Part shown: one piece after another, positions 34,239-42,016 of the stretch
Layout of the letters: each line of letters opens with the position of its first letter
Position numbering within the stretch: the first letter of the stretch is position 1
DNA from: Acidobacteriota bacterium
GTDB lineage: Bacteria > Acidobacteriota > Terriglobia > Bryobacterales > Bryobacteraceae
DNA length: 42,016 nucleotides
NCBI GenBank assembly: GCA_947470805.1
Contig: CANIVU010000081.1
Span: 1-42,016 of the forward strand
Direction of reading: 5' to 3'
The notes under the pieces: generated by a model
What the model was told of the DNA's origin: nothing
The model's database searches: none
Seen by the model: only the letters and a program-made list of their open reading frames with translations
Translations under genes and position numbers: made by a program

Positions 34239-36911
34239 ATGCTCAAACTCAAGGTTACAAACCAAGCAGATCTGGATCCGCAGGAAACTGGCGAATGGCT
34301 GGAAGCGCTGGACCAGATTATTGATCAAGCCGGACCCGACCGGGCCAAGTTCCTTCTGGAACGGTTAGTGCGAAAGGCGGCGGTGGGTGGCGTTGAGACC
34401 CCATTCACGGCGATTGGTCCGTATGTAAATACGATCCCGCCGGAAGAAGAAGTTCCTTATCCGGGGGACCTGGCGGTTGAGACGCGGCTGAAGGCGCTGG
34501 TGCGCTGGAACGCGATCGCCATGGTGGTCCGGGCGAACAAGTACGACGTGGGCATTGGCGGCCATATCGCCACCTTCTCGTCGCAGGCGTCGCTGGTGGA
34601 AGTGGCGCAGAACCATTTCTTCCGCGCCACGATCAATGGCGAGGCGGGCGACCTGGTGTATTTCCAGGGCCATGCGTCGCCGGGGCAGTATTCGCGCGCC
34701 TTTTTGGAAGGCCGGCTGACCGAGAAGCACCTTGAAAATTTCCGTCACGAATTGCGCGAGCATCCGGGTTTGAGCTCCTATCCGCACCCGTGGCTGATGC
34801 CGGATTTCTGGCAGTTCCCGACGGTTTCGATGGGGTTGGGTCCGATCAATTCGATCTATCAGGCGCGCTTCATGCGGTACCTGGAAAACCGGTCGTTGAT
34901 TGCGAAGAGCGACCGCAAAGTTTGGGCGTACCTGGGCGACGGCGAAATGGACGAACCGGAATCGTACGGCGCCATTCGCATTGCCACCAGCGAGAAGCTG
35001 GACAATCTGGTTTGGGTGATCAACTGCAACCTGCAGCGGTTGGACGGCCCGGTGCGCGGCAACGGCAGCGTTGTGCGCGAGCTGGAAGGCCTGTTCCGCG
35101 GTGCGGGTTGGAACGTGATCAAGCTGTTGTGGGGTTCGGAGTGGGACGGGTTGTTGGCGAAAGACACGACCGGCCTGCTGGTGCAGCGCATGGAAGAGTG
35201 CGTCGACGGCGAATTCCAGAACTTCAAGGCCAAGGGCGGGGCGTTCATCCGCAAAGAGTTCTTCGGCAAGTATCCGGAACTGTTGGAACTTGTGAAGGAC
35301 ATGAGCGACGACGAGCTGGGTCAGCTTCGCCGCGGCGGTCACGATCCGCAGAAGATCTACAACGCCTATCTCCGCGCGACGAAGGAAAACGGTTCGCCGA
35401 CGGTGATTCTGGCCAAGACCATCAAGGGTTTCGGCATGGGCGACGCGGGCGAAGCGCGCAACTTCACGCACCAGCAGAAGAAGCTGGACGAGACGCAGCT
35501 GATCTACATCCGGAACCGGTTCAACGTGCCGATTTCCGATGAGCTGGCGATGAAGGCCGGGTTTGTGAAGCCCGCCGAAGACACGCCGGAGATGCAGTAC
35601 ATGCATGCGCGGCGTAAGGAACTGGGCGGCTACATGCCGTCGCGGACGCCGGCGAAGGTGCAGATTACGGCGCCGGCGTTGGACAACTTTAAGGACGCGC
35701 TGGCCGGTTCGGGCGGGCGCGAACTGTCGACGACGATGGCGTTTGTTCGTATTTTGACGACGCTGTTGAAAGATGCGGCGATCGGCAAATACGTTGTGCC
35801 GATCATTCCCGACGAAGCGCGTACGTTCGGTATGGATTCGTTGTTCCGGCAGGTGGGCATTTACGCGGCGCACGGGCAGCTGTATAAGCCCGTTGACGCC
35901 GACATGTTCCTGTACTACCACGAAGCGACCAACGGCCAGATTCTGGAAGAAGGCATTACCGAAGCCGGTTCGATGGGTTCGTTTACGGCGGCTGGTACGG
36001 CGTACGCCAACTACGGCGTGCCGATGATTCCGTTCTTCACGTACTACTCGATGTTCGGGTTCCAGCGTGTGGGCGATATGGCCTGGGCGTTTGCGGATTC
36101 GCGCGGCAAGGGCTTCCTGATGGGCGCCACGGCCGGGCGCACGACGCTGTCGGGCGAGGGCCTGCAGCACCAGGACGGCCACAGTCTGGTTCTTTCGAGC
36201 ACGGTGCCGACGTGCCACTCCTACGATCCGGCGTTCGCCTACGAAATCGCCGTGATTGTGCAGGACGGCATTAAGCGGATGTATGAGCTGAACGAAGACC
36301 GCTTCTACTACATCTGCATCTGCAACGACGATTACGCTCACCCGGCGATGCCTGGCGATGTTGCCGACGGCATCCTGAAGGGCCTGTACAAGTACAAGGC
36401 GGCCGACAACGGCCAGGCGCAGGCGTTGCTGTTCGGCAGCGGTGCGATCTTCAACGAAGCCGCCAAGGCGCAGGAGATTCTGCGCGATAAGTACGGCGTG
36501 GCCACCGATCTGTACAGCGCGACGAGCTACAACGAGCTGCGCCGCGACTGCCTGGACGTGGAACGCTGGAACCGGTTGCACCCGACCGAAACGCCGCGGA
36601 CGTCCTATCTGGACTGGATGCTGAATGGGTCCACCTTGCCGATTATCGCGGCGAGCGACTACATGAAGATTGTTCCGGATCAGATTGCGCCGTGGGTTCC
36701 CGGACGGCTGGTTTCGCTGGGCACCGATGGCTTCGGACGCAGCGACAATCGCGAACATCTGCGGCGCCACTTCGAAGTGGACTCGGCGGCGATTGTGGCG
36801 GCGACGTTGTCGCGGTTGGCGCGAGACGGCAAGTTTGACGCTGGGCGGGCTGCCGCGGCGATTGCCGAACTCGGGCTGAAGCCGGAGAGCGCTGATCCTT
36901 CGCTGGCGTAG
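34239..36911 (+). CDS. aceE: Pyruvate dehydrogenase E1 component, homodimeric type
   Basis: 890 residues, matching the E. coli AceE length (887). It decarboxylates pyruvate with thiamine diphosphate and passes the acetyl group to the lipoyl E2. The TPP motif GDGEMDEPES with NLVWVINCNLQRLDGPVRGN is intact; other conserved stretches are LVYFQGHASPGQYSRAFLEG, SSYPHPWLMPDFWQFPTVSM, and LGTDGFGRSDNREHLRRHFE. The start at 34239 is chosen over 34182 because DLDPQETGEWL then aligns with residues near position 8 of E. coli AceE, and because of the -10 box. No E2 or E3 gene is adjacent; those subunits must be elsewhere. Terminated by the hairpin at 36932. Confidence 0.96.
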   Translation: MLKLKVTNQADLDPQETGEWLEALDQIIDQAGPDRAKFLLERLVRKAAVGGVETPFTAIGPYVNTIPPEEEVPYPGDLAVETRLKALVRWNAIAMVVRANKYDVGIGGHIATFSSQASLVEVAQNHFFRATINGEAGDLVYFQGHASPGQYSRAFLEGRLTEKHLENFRHELREHPGLSSYPHPWLMPDFWQFPTVSMGLGPINSIYQARFMRYLENRSLIAKSDRKVWAYLGDGEMDEPESYGAIRIATSEKLDNLVWVINCNLQRLDGPVRGNGSVVRELEGLFRGAGWNVIKLLWGSEWDGLLAKDTTGLLVQRMEECVDGEFQNFKAKGGAFIRKEFFGKYPELLELVKDMSDDELGQLRRGGHDPQKIYNAYLRATKENGSPTVILAKTIKGFGMGDAGEARNFTHQQKKLDETQLIYIRNRFNVPISDELAMKAGFVKPAEDTPEMQYMHARRKELGGYMPSRTPAKVQITAPALDNFKDALAGSGGRELSTTMAFVRILTTLLKDAAIGKYVVPIIPDEARTFGMDSLFRQVGIYAAHGQLYKPVDADMFLYYHEATNGQILEEGITEAGSMGSFTAAGTAYANYGVPMIPFFTYYSMFGFQRVGDMAWAFADSRGKGFLMGATAGRTTLSGEGLQHQDGHSLVLSSTVPTCHSYDPAFAYEIAVIVQDGIKRMYELNEDRFYYICICNDDYAHPAMPGDVADGILKGLYKYKAADNGQAQALLFGSGAIFNEAAKAQEILRDKYGVATDLYSATSYNELRRDCLDVERWNRLHPTETPRTSYLDWMLNGSTLPIIAASDYMKIVPDQIAPWVPGRLVSLGTDGFGRSDNREHLRRHFEVDSAAIVAATLSRLARDGKFDAGRAAAAIAELGLKPESADPSLA

Positions 36912-36919
36912 GTTATTTG

Positions 36920-38095
36920 ATGTTTGACTTGGCAAAAGGCGGACCCGGAGCGGTCCGCCTTTTGCTTTTTGGCTGGTTGATGGCGGGGGCCGGCTTGACT
37001 GGGGCCGAGGCGCCGCTGCGGGTGCTGTTTATTGGGAACAGTTATACCTACTACAACAATCTGGCGGGGATGGTGGAGGGAATGTCGGCGGGGCGGATTC
37101 AGACGGCGGCCGTGACGCGGGGCGGGGCGACGCTGGGGGAGTTGTACACGCTGACGGACGCGCGCGAGGTGCTGCGGGCTTCGCGTTGGGACGTGGTGGT
37201 GTTGCAGGAGCAGAGCACGCTGGGAGTATCGCAGTTTAACGGCGACATGGTGGTGAACGATCCGGCGGGGTTCTTTACTTGGGCGCGGATTTGGGATGAG
37301 GAGATTCGGCGGGCGGGGGCGCGGACGCTTTTCTATAACGCCTGGGCGCGGAAGGGGCGGGGGGAGTTGCAGGGGCATTTGGATTGGGCTCATGCGCTTA
37401 TTGCGCGGGAGTTGGGGGCGGAGTTGTTGCCTGTCGGGGCGGCGTTTGGGCTGGCGGGCGGGGTGGAGTTGTTTGCCGCCGACGGGACGCATCCGTCGGC
37501 CGCTGGTTCGTATTTGGCGGCTTGTGTGGCGGTGATGGTGTTGGTGCGGGGGGAGTGTGCGGACCGGGTGGAGGGTGTGTTGATGGACAATGCGGCGGCG
37601 CGGTTGCGGGAGGAGCGGGGGGCGTTGGTTTCGTTATCTTCCGAGGAGGGGGTGATTTTGCGGCGGGCGGCGGCGGGGGCTGTTGCGCGATTGCGGGAGG
37701 AGGGAGGGTATTGGAAATTGGCGCGGCCGGTGTTTGTGGGGGAGTCCGTTGTGGCCGGGGCTGGCGGGGACGTGGCGGGGCGGTGGGAGGGGACGGTGTG
37801 GCTGTATGGGCGGCAGGCGAATGTAACGTTGCAATTGAACGTGGAGGGGGCGGCGTGTTCGGGGACGTGGACGGTGTTTGCGGCGGAACCGCCGACTTCG
37901 ACGGTGTTGCCGCTGGAGGGGTGCGCGGTGGCTGAGGGACGGGCGCGGTTCACGGTGCGGACCTTGTTCTTGACGGCGGAGACGCATGAGGCGTGGGTCG
38001 CCGATGGGGCGTTGCAAGGGCGGATGCCGTTGCAGGGGGAATCGATTTATCGGCGGCAGGGCGGGACTTGGACTTTGCAAAGAGGAAAGAAATGA
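36920..38095 (+). CDS. Secreted SGNH/GDSL-type hydrolase
   Basis: 391 residues from ATG 36920; TTG 36917, TTG 36962 or ATG 36980 are alternatives. The sequence AVRLLLFGWLMAGAGLTGAEA reads as a signal peptide, which is why the upstream start is kept even though it overlaps the aceE terminator. The catalytic block I is VLFIGNSYTYYNN (nucleophile Ser), and block V is ADGTHPSAAGSY (Asp and His). This fits the SGNH hydrolase fold with esterase-type activity. The C-terminal 150 residues form an additional beta-rich region (GTVWLYGRQANVTLQLNVEG). The stop overlaps the next gene by four bases (ATGA). Confidence 0.82.
   Translation: MFDLAKGGPGAVRLLLFGWLMAGAGLTGAEAPLRVLFIGNSYTYYNNLAGMVEGMSAGRIQTAAVTRGGATLGELYTLTDAREVLRASRWDVVVLQEQSTLGVSQFNGDMVVNDPAGFFTWARIWDEEIRRAGARTLFYNAWARKGRGELQGHLDWAHALIARELGAELLPVGAAFGLAGGVELFAADGTHPSAAGSYLAACVAVMVLVRGECADRVEGVLMDNAAARLREERGALVSLSSEEGVILRRAAAGAVARLREEGGYWKLARPVFVGESVVAGAGGDVAGRWEGTVWLYGRQANVTLQLNVEGAACSGTWTVFAAEPPTSTVLPLEGCAVAEGRARFTVRTLFLTAETHEAWVADGALQGRMPLQGESIYRRQGGTWTLQRGKK
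36932..36970 (+). terminator. Intrinsic terminator of aceE, inside the next coding start
   Basis: A perfect 14-bp stem, GCAAAAGGCGGACC (36932-36945) with GGTCCGCCTTTTGC (36952-36965), loop CGGAGC, followed by TTTTT at 36966-36970. It lies 21 bases after the aceE stop. If the next gene starts at 36920, the hairpin is within its first codons. Confidence 0.92.
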
Positions 38096-39006
38096 TTCAT
38101 GTCGACGAGGCGGCGGTTCGGGCGCATTTGTCTATGGGGAAGGCCGTGGACCTTTTGGAGGCGGCGTTTGATGATTGGCGGGCGGGGCGGGCCTTCAATC
38201 AGCCGCGCAGGCGGATGGTGATGCCGAGCGGGGCGGTGCTGCATGCTCTGGCCGGTTACAACGAGAAGTACTTTGGCACCAAGGTGTATGCAACGCATGC
38301 AAAGCATGGGGCGTGGTTTCATTTCCTGCTCTATGACGCTGCGACGGCGCGGCCGCTGGCGCTGTTTGAAGCCAACTGGCTGGGGCAGATCAGGACAGGG
38401 GCGGCTTCCGGCTTGGCGACACGGCGGTTGGCGGTGGCGGGGCCGGTGACGGTGGCGGTATTGGGCAGCGGGTTTCAGGCGAAGGGGCAGTTGGACGCGG
38501 TGCGCGCGGTGCGGGAAGTGTCGCGGGTTTTGGTGTGGAGCCGGAAGCGGGAGAATGCGGAGGCGTTTGCTGCGGAGATGGGGGCGGAGGTGGCCGATTC
38601 GGCGGATGCGGCGGTAAGGGAGGCTAATGTCGTCGTCACGGCTACGTTTGCGAAGGATCCGCTATTCGACGCGGCTTCGGTAAGGCCGGGGACGCATGTG
38701 AATGCGGCCGGGTCGAACGCGGCGGGGCGGCGGGAGTTGCCGGGAGAGCTGTTGGCACGGGCGTCGGCGATTGTGGCGGATTCGATTGAGCAGGCGCGGA
38801 TGGAGGCGGGAGATCTGCTGTTGGGCTTGGACGAGGCGGGGTGGGGCCGGGTGGAAGAGTTGCGGGACGGGCGGGTGCGGCAGAACGCGGAGGAGATTAC
38901 CGTTTTTAAGAGTGTGGGGTTGGGGTTGGAAGATGTCGCCGTGGCCGGGTGGGTGTATGAATCACTTGGCGGGAGCGGGGGCGGGCGGGGGCTCGAGAAC
39001 GTCTAG
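38092..39006 (+). CDS. Ornithine cyclodeaminase / mu-crystallin family protein
   Basis: 304 residues from ATG 38092, preceded by AGAGGAAAGAA (a good Shine-Dalgarno). Features of PF02423 are RTGAASGLAT (101-110) and the Rossmann motif VAVLGSGFQAKGQLDA (121-136), with the catalytic-site Lys64 (FGTKVY) and the Asp-rich GDLLLGLDE segment. Members include ornithine cyclodeaminase, alanine dehydrogenase and other NAD(P)-dependent imine or amino-acid dehydrogenases; substrate cannot be chosen. An ATGA overlap couples it to the SGNH hydrolase. The 3' end overlaps the converging FKBP lipoprotein gene by 45 bases. Confidence 0.9.
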   Translation: MIHVDEAAVRAHLSMGKAVDLLEAAFDDWRAGRAFNQPRRRMVMPSGAVLHALAGYNEKYFGTKVYATHAKHGAWFHFLLYDAATARPLALFEANWLGQIRTGAASGLATRRLAVAGPVTVAVLGSGFQAKGQLDAVRAVREVSRVLVWSRKRENAEAFAAEMGAEVADSADAAVREANVVVTATFAKDPLFDAASVRPGTHVNAAGSNAAGRRELPGELLARASAIVADSIEQARMEAGDLLLGLDEAGWGRVEELRDGRVRQNAEEITVFKSVGLGLEDVAVAGWVYESLGGSGGGRGLENV

Positions 39007-39417
39007 CAGTTCGATGTCGAAGATCAGTTCGGCTTTGGCGGGGATCTTGGGCAGGCGCCCTTTTTCCCCGTAGGCGATTTGGTAGGGGATGAGCAGGCGG
39101 CGTTTGCCGCCGACGCGGAGGCCTTCGCAACAGTTGTCGAAGCCGGGGATGACTTTGCGTTTGCCCTGTTCGAATTCGAAGGGCTTGTTGCGGTCGCGGG
39201 AGGAGTCGAACTTCGTGCCGTCGCGGAGGTAGCCGGTGTAGTGGACCTGGATCAGCTTGCCGGGTTCGTAGAGCTTGCCGGTGCCGGGGGCGACTTCGAT
39301 GACGCGCATGACGTATTGCTGGCGCAGCTTGCCTTTGACGGGCGGCACGGCTTTGGGCAACTTGTAGGAATCGCAGGCGGCGAGGAGCGTCAAGACCAGG
39401 ATGGCGGCGGCGCGCAC
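38962..39417 (-). CDS. FKBP-type peptidyl-prolyl isomerase lipoprotein
   Basis: 151 residues. The N-terminus MRAAAILVLTLLAACDS is a lipoprotein signal with Cys15, so it is likely anchored in a membrane facing the periplasm. The FKBP domain spans about 50-140: KLIQVHYTGYLRDGTKFDSS, KVIPGFDNCCEGLRVGGKRR, LIPYQIAYGEKGRLPKIPAK. Catalytic aromatic residues are mostly kept. Role: folding of exported proteins. It follows the zinc-ribbon gene by three bases and is likely cotranscribed. It overlaps the converging gene at the 3' end. Confidence 0.93.
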   Translation of the reverse strand: MRAAAILVLTLLAACDSYKLPKAVPPVKGKLRQQYVMRVIEVAPGTGKLYEPGKLIQVHYTGYLRDGTKFDSSRDRNKPFEFEQGKRKVIPGFDNCCEGLRVGGKRRLLIPYQIAYGEKGRLPKIPAKAELIFDIELLDVLEPPPAPAPAK

Positions 39418-39420
39418 GGT

Positions 39421-39651
39421 TTATTCCGGAGCGGCGGCCTGCAGGTCGGAATCGCGCCAGGCACTGATTTTCAGGCGGCGGCAGACCCAGCAGAGGGGCT
39501 CAGTGGAATTGGGCGCGACTTCGGCGTTGCAGACTTCGCATTTTTCCTTGCGCTTGGCAGGAGCAACCCCAGCGGCGAGGTGGGCGCTTTCGAGAATCTC
39601 GTCGGCAATGACCTTGACGTCTTTGGCCGTGTTTTTCTTTTTGGTACTCAT
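39421..39651 (-). CDS. Small zinc-ribbon-like protein
   Basis: 76 residues from ATG 39651. Two CxxC pairs, CEVCNAEV and CWVC, are spaced as in a small zinc ribbon. The basic N-terminus (MSTKKKNTAKDVKVIADEIL) suggests nucleic-acid or protein binding, but no family was recognised. The start is chosen over an upstream frame because the sequence before it lacks features. It precedes the FKBP lipoprotein gene by three bases. Confidence 0.7.
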   Translation of the reverse strand: MSTKKKNTAKDVKVIADEILESAHLAAGVAPAKRKEKCEVCNAEVAPNSTEPLCWVCRRLKISAWRDSDLQAAAPE

Positions 39652-39711
39652 TCCGGGGTCTAGACCCACTATAGCGTACGGTGCGGTGATGTAGAGTTTT
39701 TCGCACCGCGC

Positions 39712-39717
39712 TACAAT
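39712..39717 (+). promoter_or_regulatory. Possible -10 box of the SurA-like lipoprotein gene
   Basis: TACAAT in CTACAATAGG, identical to the 10-base context at 18471-18480, lies 18 bases before ATG 39736. No obvious Shine-Dalgarno or -35 is seen. Confidence 0.4.
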
Positions 39718-39735
39718 AGGCCATTGCAAACCCCA

Positions 39736-40767
39736 ATGTCTCTATCCCGTAACACAACCCTCGTCACCCTTGCGATCGTTTCGATTCTTGCCGGCTGCAA
39801 GAAGACTCCTCCGGCCAATGTGGCGGCGGCGGTGAACGGGAGGTCGATTAGTTATGCGGATTTGGATAAACAGTATTCGATTCAGTTTCCGCAATCGGGT
39901 TCGCCGGCGGCGGCTGACGATGGGGTGCAGATCAACAAGCTGGAAACGCTGCGGGCGATGATCGACCAGGAGATCATGATGCAGCGGGCGGAGAAGCAGA
40001 GCCTGCTGGCGCCGGAAGCTGACGTTGAGGCCGAATTTAACAAGTTGAAATCGCCCTACACGCAGGAAGAGTTTCAGAAGCAGCTGACGGCGAAGAAGAT
40101 GACGGTGGAAGATCTGAAGTCCGATATCCGGAAGAAGCTCTCCATTGAAAAAGTGATCAACAAAGAGATCACCTCGAAGATCAACATCACCGAGAAAGAT
40201 ATTGCCGATTTCTACGGCGCCAACCGGCCGAGCTTCAACCTGGCCGAGCCCACCGTGCATCTGGCGCAGATTCTGGTGACGCCGAACGCTGAAGCCGAAT
40301 TCCGGAATTTGAAGAACGACAAGGCGCAGAACGACGACCAGGCGCGGCGGAAGATTCAGAACATCGAACAGCGGCTGCGGAACGGGGAAGACTTCTCGAT
40401 GCTGGCGCAGAACTATTCGGAGGATCCGGGTTCGTCGTCGAACGGCGGGGACATGGGTTTTGTGGCCGAGTCGGCGTTGGCGAAGGCGAGCGCGGAATTG
40501 CGCAAGATGATCAACGAGATGAAGCCGGGGCAGGTTTCGAACGTGTTGAAGACGGGCGAGGGCTACCGGATTCTGAAGCTGTTGAGCCGCGAGCCGGCCG
40601 GGCAGCGCGAGTTGAACGACCCGCGCGTGCAGCAGACGATCCGCGAAACGCTGTTGAACCGGAAAGACCAGTTGCTGCGCGGCGCGTATCTGGAAGCGAT
40701 CCGCAACGAAGCGCAGGTGGAAAACTACCTGGCGCGGACGACGGCGCAGTTGGGCGATAAGAAGTAA
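39736..40767 (+). CDS. SurA/parvulin-type peptidyl-prolyl isomerase lipoprotein
   Basis: 343 residues from ATG 39736. A lipobox LAGC with Cys21 follows the hydrophobic segment TLAIVSI. The SurA N-terminal-like helical region (about 30-160, with VNGRSISYADLDKQYSIQFP) is followed by a parvulin rotamase domain (about 165-285): TVHLAQILVTPNAEAE, NGEDFSMLAQNYSEDPGSSS, NGGDMGFVAESAL. A C-terminal helix ends the protein. It is probably a periplasmic chaperone for outer-membrane proteins. An in-frame TTG 12 bases upstream is less likely. Its stop directly abuts the stop of the converging M20 gene. Confidence 0.93.
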   Translation: MSLSRNTTLVTLAIVSILAGCKKTPPANVAAAVNGRSISYADLDKQYSIQFPQSGSPAAADDGVQINKLETLRAMIDQEIMMQRAEKQSLLAPEADVEAEFNKLKSPYTQEEFQKQLTAKKMTVEDLKSDIRKKLSIEKVINKEITSKINITEKDIADFYGANRPSFNLAEPTVHLAQILVTPNAEAEFRNLKNDKAQNDDQARRKIQNIEQRLRNGEDFSMLAQNYSEDPGSSSNGGDMGFVAESALAKASAELRKMINEMKPGQVSNVLKTGEGYRILKLLSREPAGQRELNDPRVQQTIRETLLNRKDQLLRGAYLEAIRNEAQVENYLARTTAQLGDKK

Positions 40768-42016
40768 TTACTTCGCGAGGTTTTTGACGATTTCGAAGTG
40801 GTACTTCACAAACTTGTGGAGTTCCACTTCGAGGATCCGTTCCTGGTCGGAGTGCGGACCGAAGCCTTTGGCGGTGTCCTCATCGTCGACGGCGGGGCCG
40901 ATGCCGTAGCACTGCACGCCCTTGGCGCGGAGGTTGGCCATGTCGGTGGCGCCGGTCATCATGGTGGGGATGGTGGGCACGCCGGGGTAGACGTTTTTGC
41001 CGGCCTCTTCGATGACTTTGAAGGCGTCGTTGTTGAGCGGGGAGGGGGCGCCGGCTGGGCGGATGTCGGCGACGGCGCGGACGACTTCGACCTGCGGATC
41101 GTTGATGAGATCGCGGAGGGTTTGGAGGAATTTGGGGCCGTCGTCACCAGGGGCGAGACGGATGTCGAGCGTGGCTTCGGATTCCGAGGGAATGGTGTTG
41201 TTGCGGATGCCGCCGTGGACGATCGTCGGCGACACGCTAGTGCGGAGCATCGAGTAGTTGCCGGGCTCGTTGGCTTGCAGATAGTCCTGGATGGACTCGG
41301 TGCGGGCGGGGTCGACGATGCCGTTGTAGCGGGTGGCTTCTTCGGGCGATGAGATGGTGGCGAGGCGTTCGAAGTAGGCGCGGGTGGTGTCGTTGAGGCG
41401 CAGCGGCGGGCGGTAGTTGGCGACCTTCGTGATGGCGGTGGAGAGGTGGACGAGGGAGTTGGTGAGGAGCGGTTTGGAGCCGTGGCCGGCTGGGCCACGG
41501 GAGATGAGGGTGGCACGGTAGGGGGTCTTTTCGGTCGTCGAAACGCCGACGTATTTCAGCTGGCCTTTTTGGCGGAGGCCGCCCCAGCCTTCGGCGATGC
41601 AGTATTCGGCGTCGATTTCATTGAAGTGGGCACCGACCATGTACTGGATGCCGACCCGGGTGTGGCCCTCTTCGCCGGATTCGGCGAGGAAGATGACGTC
41701 GCGGTCGAGCGGGGTGCCGGCGCGTTTGAGGAGGAGGACGCTCATGAGGGCGGCGGTGAGGTTGTCCTTGTCGTCGAGGGTGCCGCGGCCGTAGACGTAG
41801 CCGCCTTCGCGGACGGCGCCGTAGGGCGGGTGGGTCCATTTCTTGGGGTCGACGTTGACGGTGTCGGTATGGCCCATGATGAGCAGCGGGCGCTTCTTGC
41901 CGGTGCCCTTGAGGCGGGCGACTACGTTGGGGCGATCCTTGTTGACGGCGAAGATTTTGACGTCGACGCCTTCGGCTTCGAGCACCTGCTTCAGGTACAT
42001 GGCAGCGGGGAGTTCG
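40768..42016 (-). CDS. M20 family metallopeptidase, N-terminus cut by window
   Basis: The open frame continues past the window edge (ELPAAMYLKQVLEAEGVD across 42000), so the ATG at 42000 is internal and the true start lies outside. Present are the catalytic and metal-binding landmarks of M20: LLIMGHTDTVNVD (His, and Asp), GTLDDKDNLTAAL (bridging Asp), AESGEEG (Glu pair), and a dimerisation-domain segment with RGPAGHGSKPLLTNS. M20 includes carboxypeptidases, dipeptidases and aminoacylases; specificity unknown. Its stop TAA abuts the converging SurA-like gene with no gap. Confidence 0.9.
   Translation of the reverse strand, partial: ELPAAMYLKQVLEAEGVDVKIFAVNKDRPNVVARLKGTGKKRPLLIMGHTDTVNVDPKKWTHPPYGAVREGGYVYGRGTLDDKDNLTAALMSVLLLKRAGTPLDRDVIFLAESGEEGHTRVGIQYMVGAHFNEIDAEYCIAEGWGGLRQKGQLKYVGVSTTEKTPYRATLISRGPAGHGSKPLLTNSLVHLSTAITKVANYRPPLRLNDTTRAYFERLATISSPEEATRYNGIVDPARTESIQDYLQANEPGNYSMLRTSVSPTIVHGGIRNNTIPSESEATLDIRLAPGDDGPKFLQTLRDLINDPQVEVVRAVADIRPAGAPSPLNNDAFKVIEEAGKNVYPGVPTIPTMMTGATDMANLRAKGVQCYGIGPAVDDEDTAKGFGPHSDQERILEVELHKFVKYHFEIVKNLAK

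Noticed and set aside
34365-36935. A very long minus-strand open frame (856 codons) opposite aceE
   Set aside because: It is a GC-bias shadow: its product is Arg-rich low-complexity sequence, while the plus strand is clearly aceE.

Overview
The window looks like chromosomal DNA of an Acidobacteriota bacterium, most likely from the Bryobacterales / Solibacter group. The evidence is the GC-rich sequence, two gene pairs of the PSCyt1-DUF1549-DUF1553 plus DUF1501 type (typical of Planctomycetes and Solibacteres), Tat-type signal peptides, many secreted hydrolases, and the rRNA sequence style. This placement is an inference; a search with the 16S fragment (1-453) would settle it.

Layout. Positions 1-4320 hold the 3' third of an rRNA operon: 16S (partial), tRNA-Ala(UGC), tRNA-Ile(GAU), 23S, 5S and a strong intrinsic terminator. 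Long inverted repeats flanking 23S form its processing stem. From 4.3 to 10.1 kb, minus-strand genes encode a secreted cytochrome-like/DUF1501 pair, a SAM methyltransferase and a phosphofructokinase whose active-site residues indicate pyrophosphate dependence. From 10.1 to 15.3 kb lie an FKBP, an unusual fusion of a YjdF-type membrane domain with a beta-propeller-like region, a serine beta-lactamase-family hydrolase, and a secreted carboxypeptidase-regulatory-domain protein. A decayed copy of the beta-lactamase tail and a frameshifted HicB-like gene follow. From 15.6 to 19.7 kb are a small membrane protein, a Tat-exported enolase-superfamily protein, a GNAT protein, a YjbR protein and an alpha/beta hydrolase.

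From 19.8 to 20.3 kb is a hicBA toxin-antitoxin pair whose toxin gene is frameshifted. From 20.4 to 24.2 kb is a second PSCyt1/DUF1501 pair, preceded by about 400 bp of C-rich non-coding DNA with a perfect 12-bp hairpin and four degenerate 71-bp tandem repeats. From 24.6 to 28.8 kb a tightly overlapping five-gene minus-strand operon is dedicated to surface glycan / LPS assembly (two GT9 heptosyltransferase-like proteins, a GT39-like membrane glycosyltransferase, a small nucleotidyltransferase-like protein, an ICMT/PEMT-like membrane methyltransferase). From 28.9 to 30.9 kb are a PhyH dioxygenase, a DUF4272 protein, a small repeat region and a Uma2 pseudogene. From 31 to 42 kb are mostly housekeeping genes: M3 oligopeptidase, TonB-like protein, homodimeric pyruvate dehydrogenase E1 (aceE), SGNH hydrolase, ornithine cyclodeaminase-family protein, lipoprotein FKBP, zinc-ribbon protein, SurA-like lipoprotein, and an M20 peptidase cut by the window end.

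The least expected large-scale feature is a change of strand composition. Left of about 26 kb the + strand is C-rich, and right of about 28 kb it is G-rich, whatever the gene direction. I did not find an unmistakable new defence or biosynthetic system. The best candidates for a second look are the YjdF/propeller fusion, the surface-glycan operon with its odd nucleotidyltransferase-like member, the skew switch, the beta-lactamase tail remnant, and the terminator embedded in a coding start.
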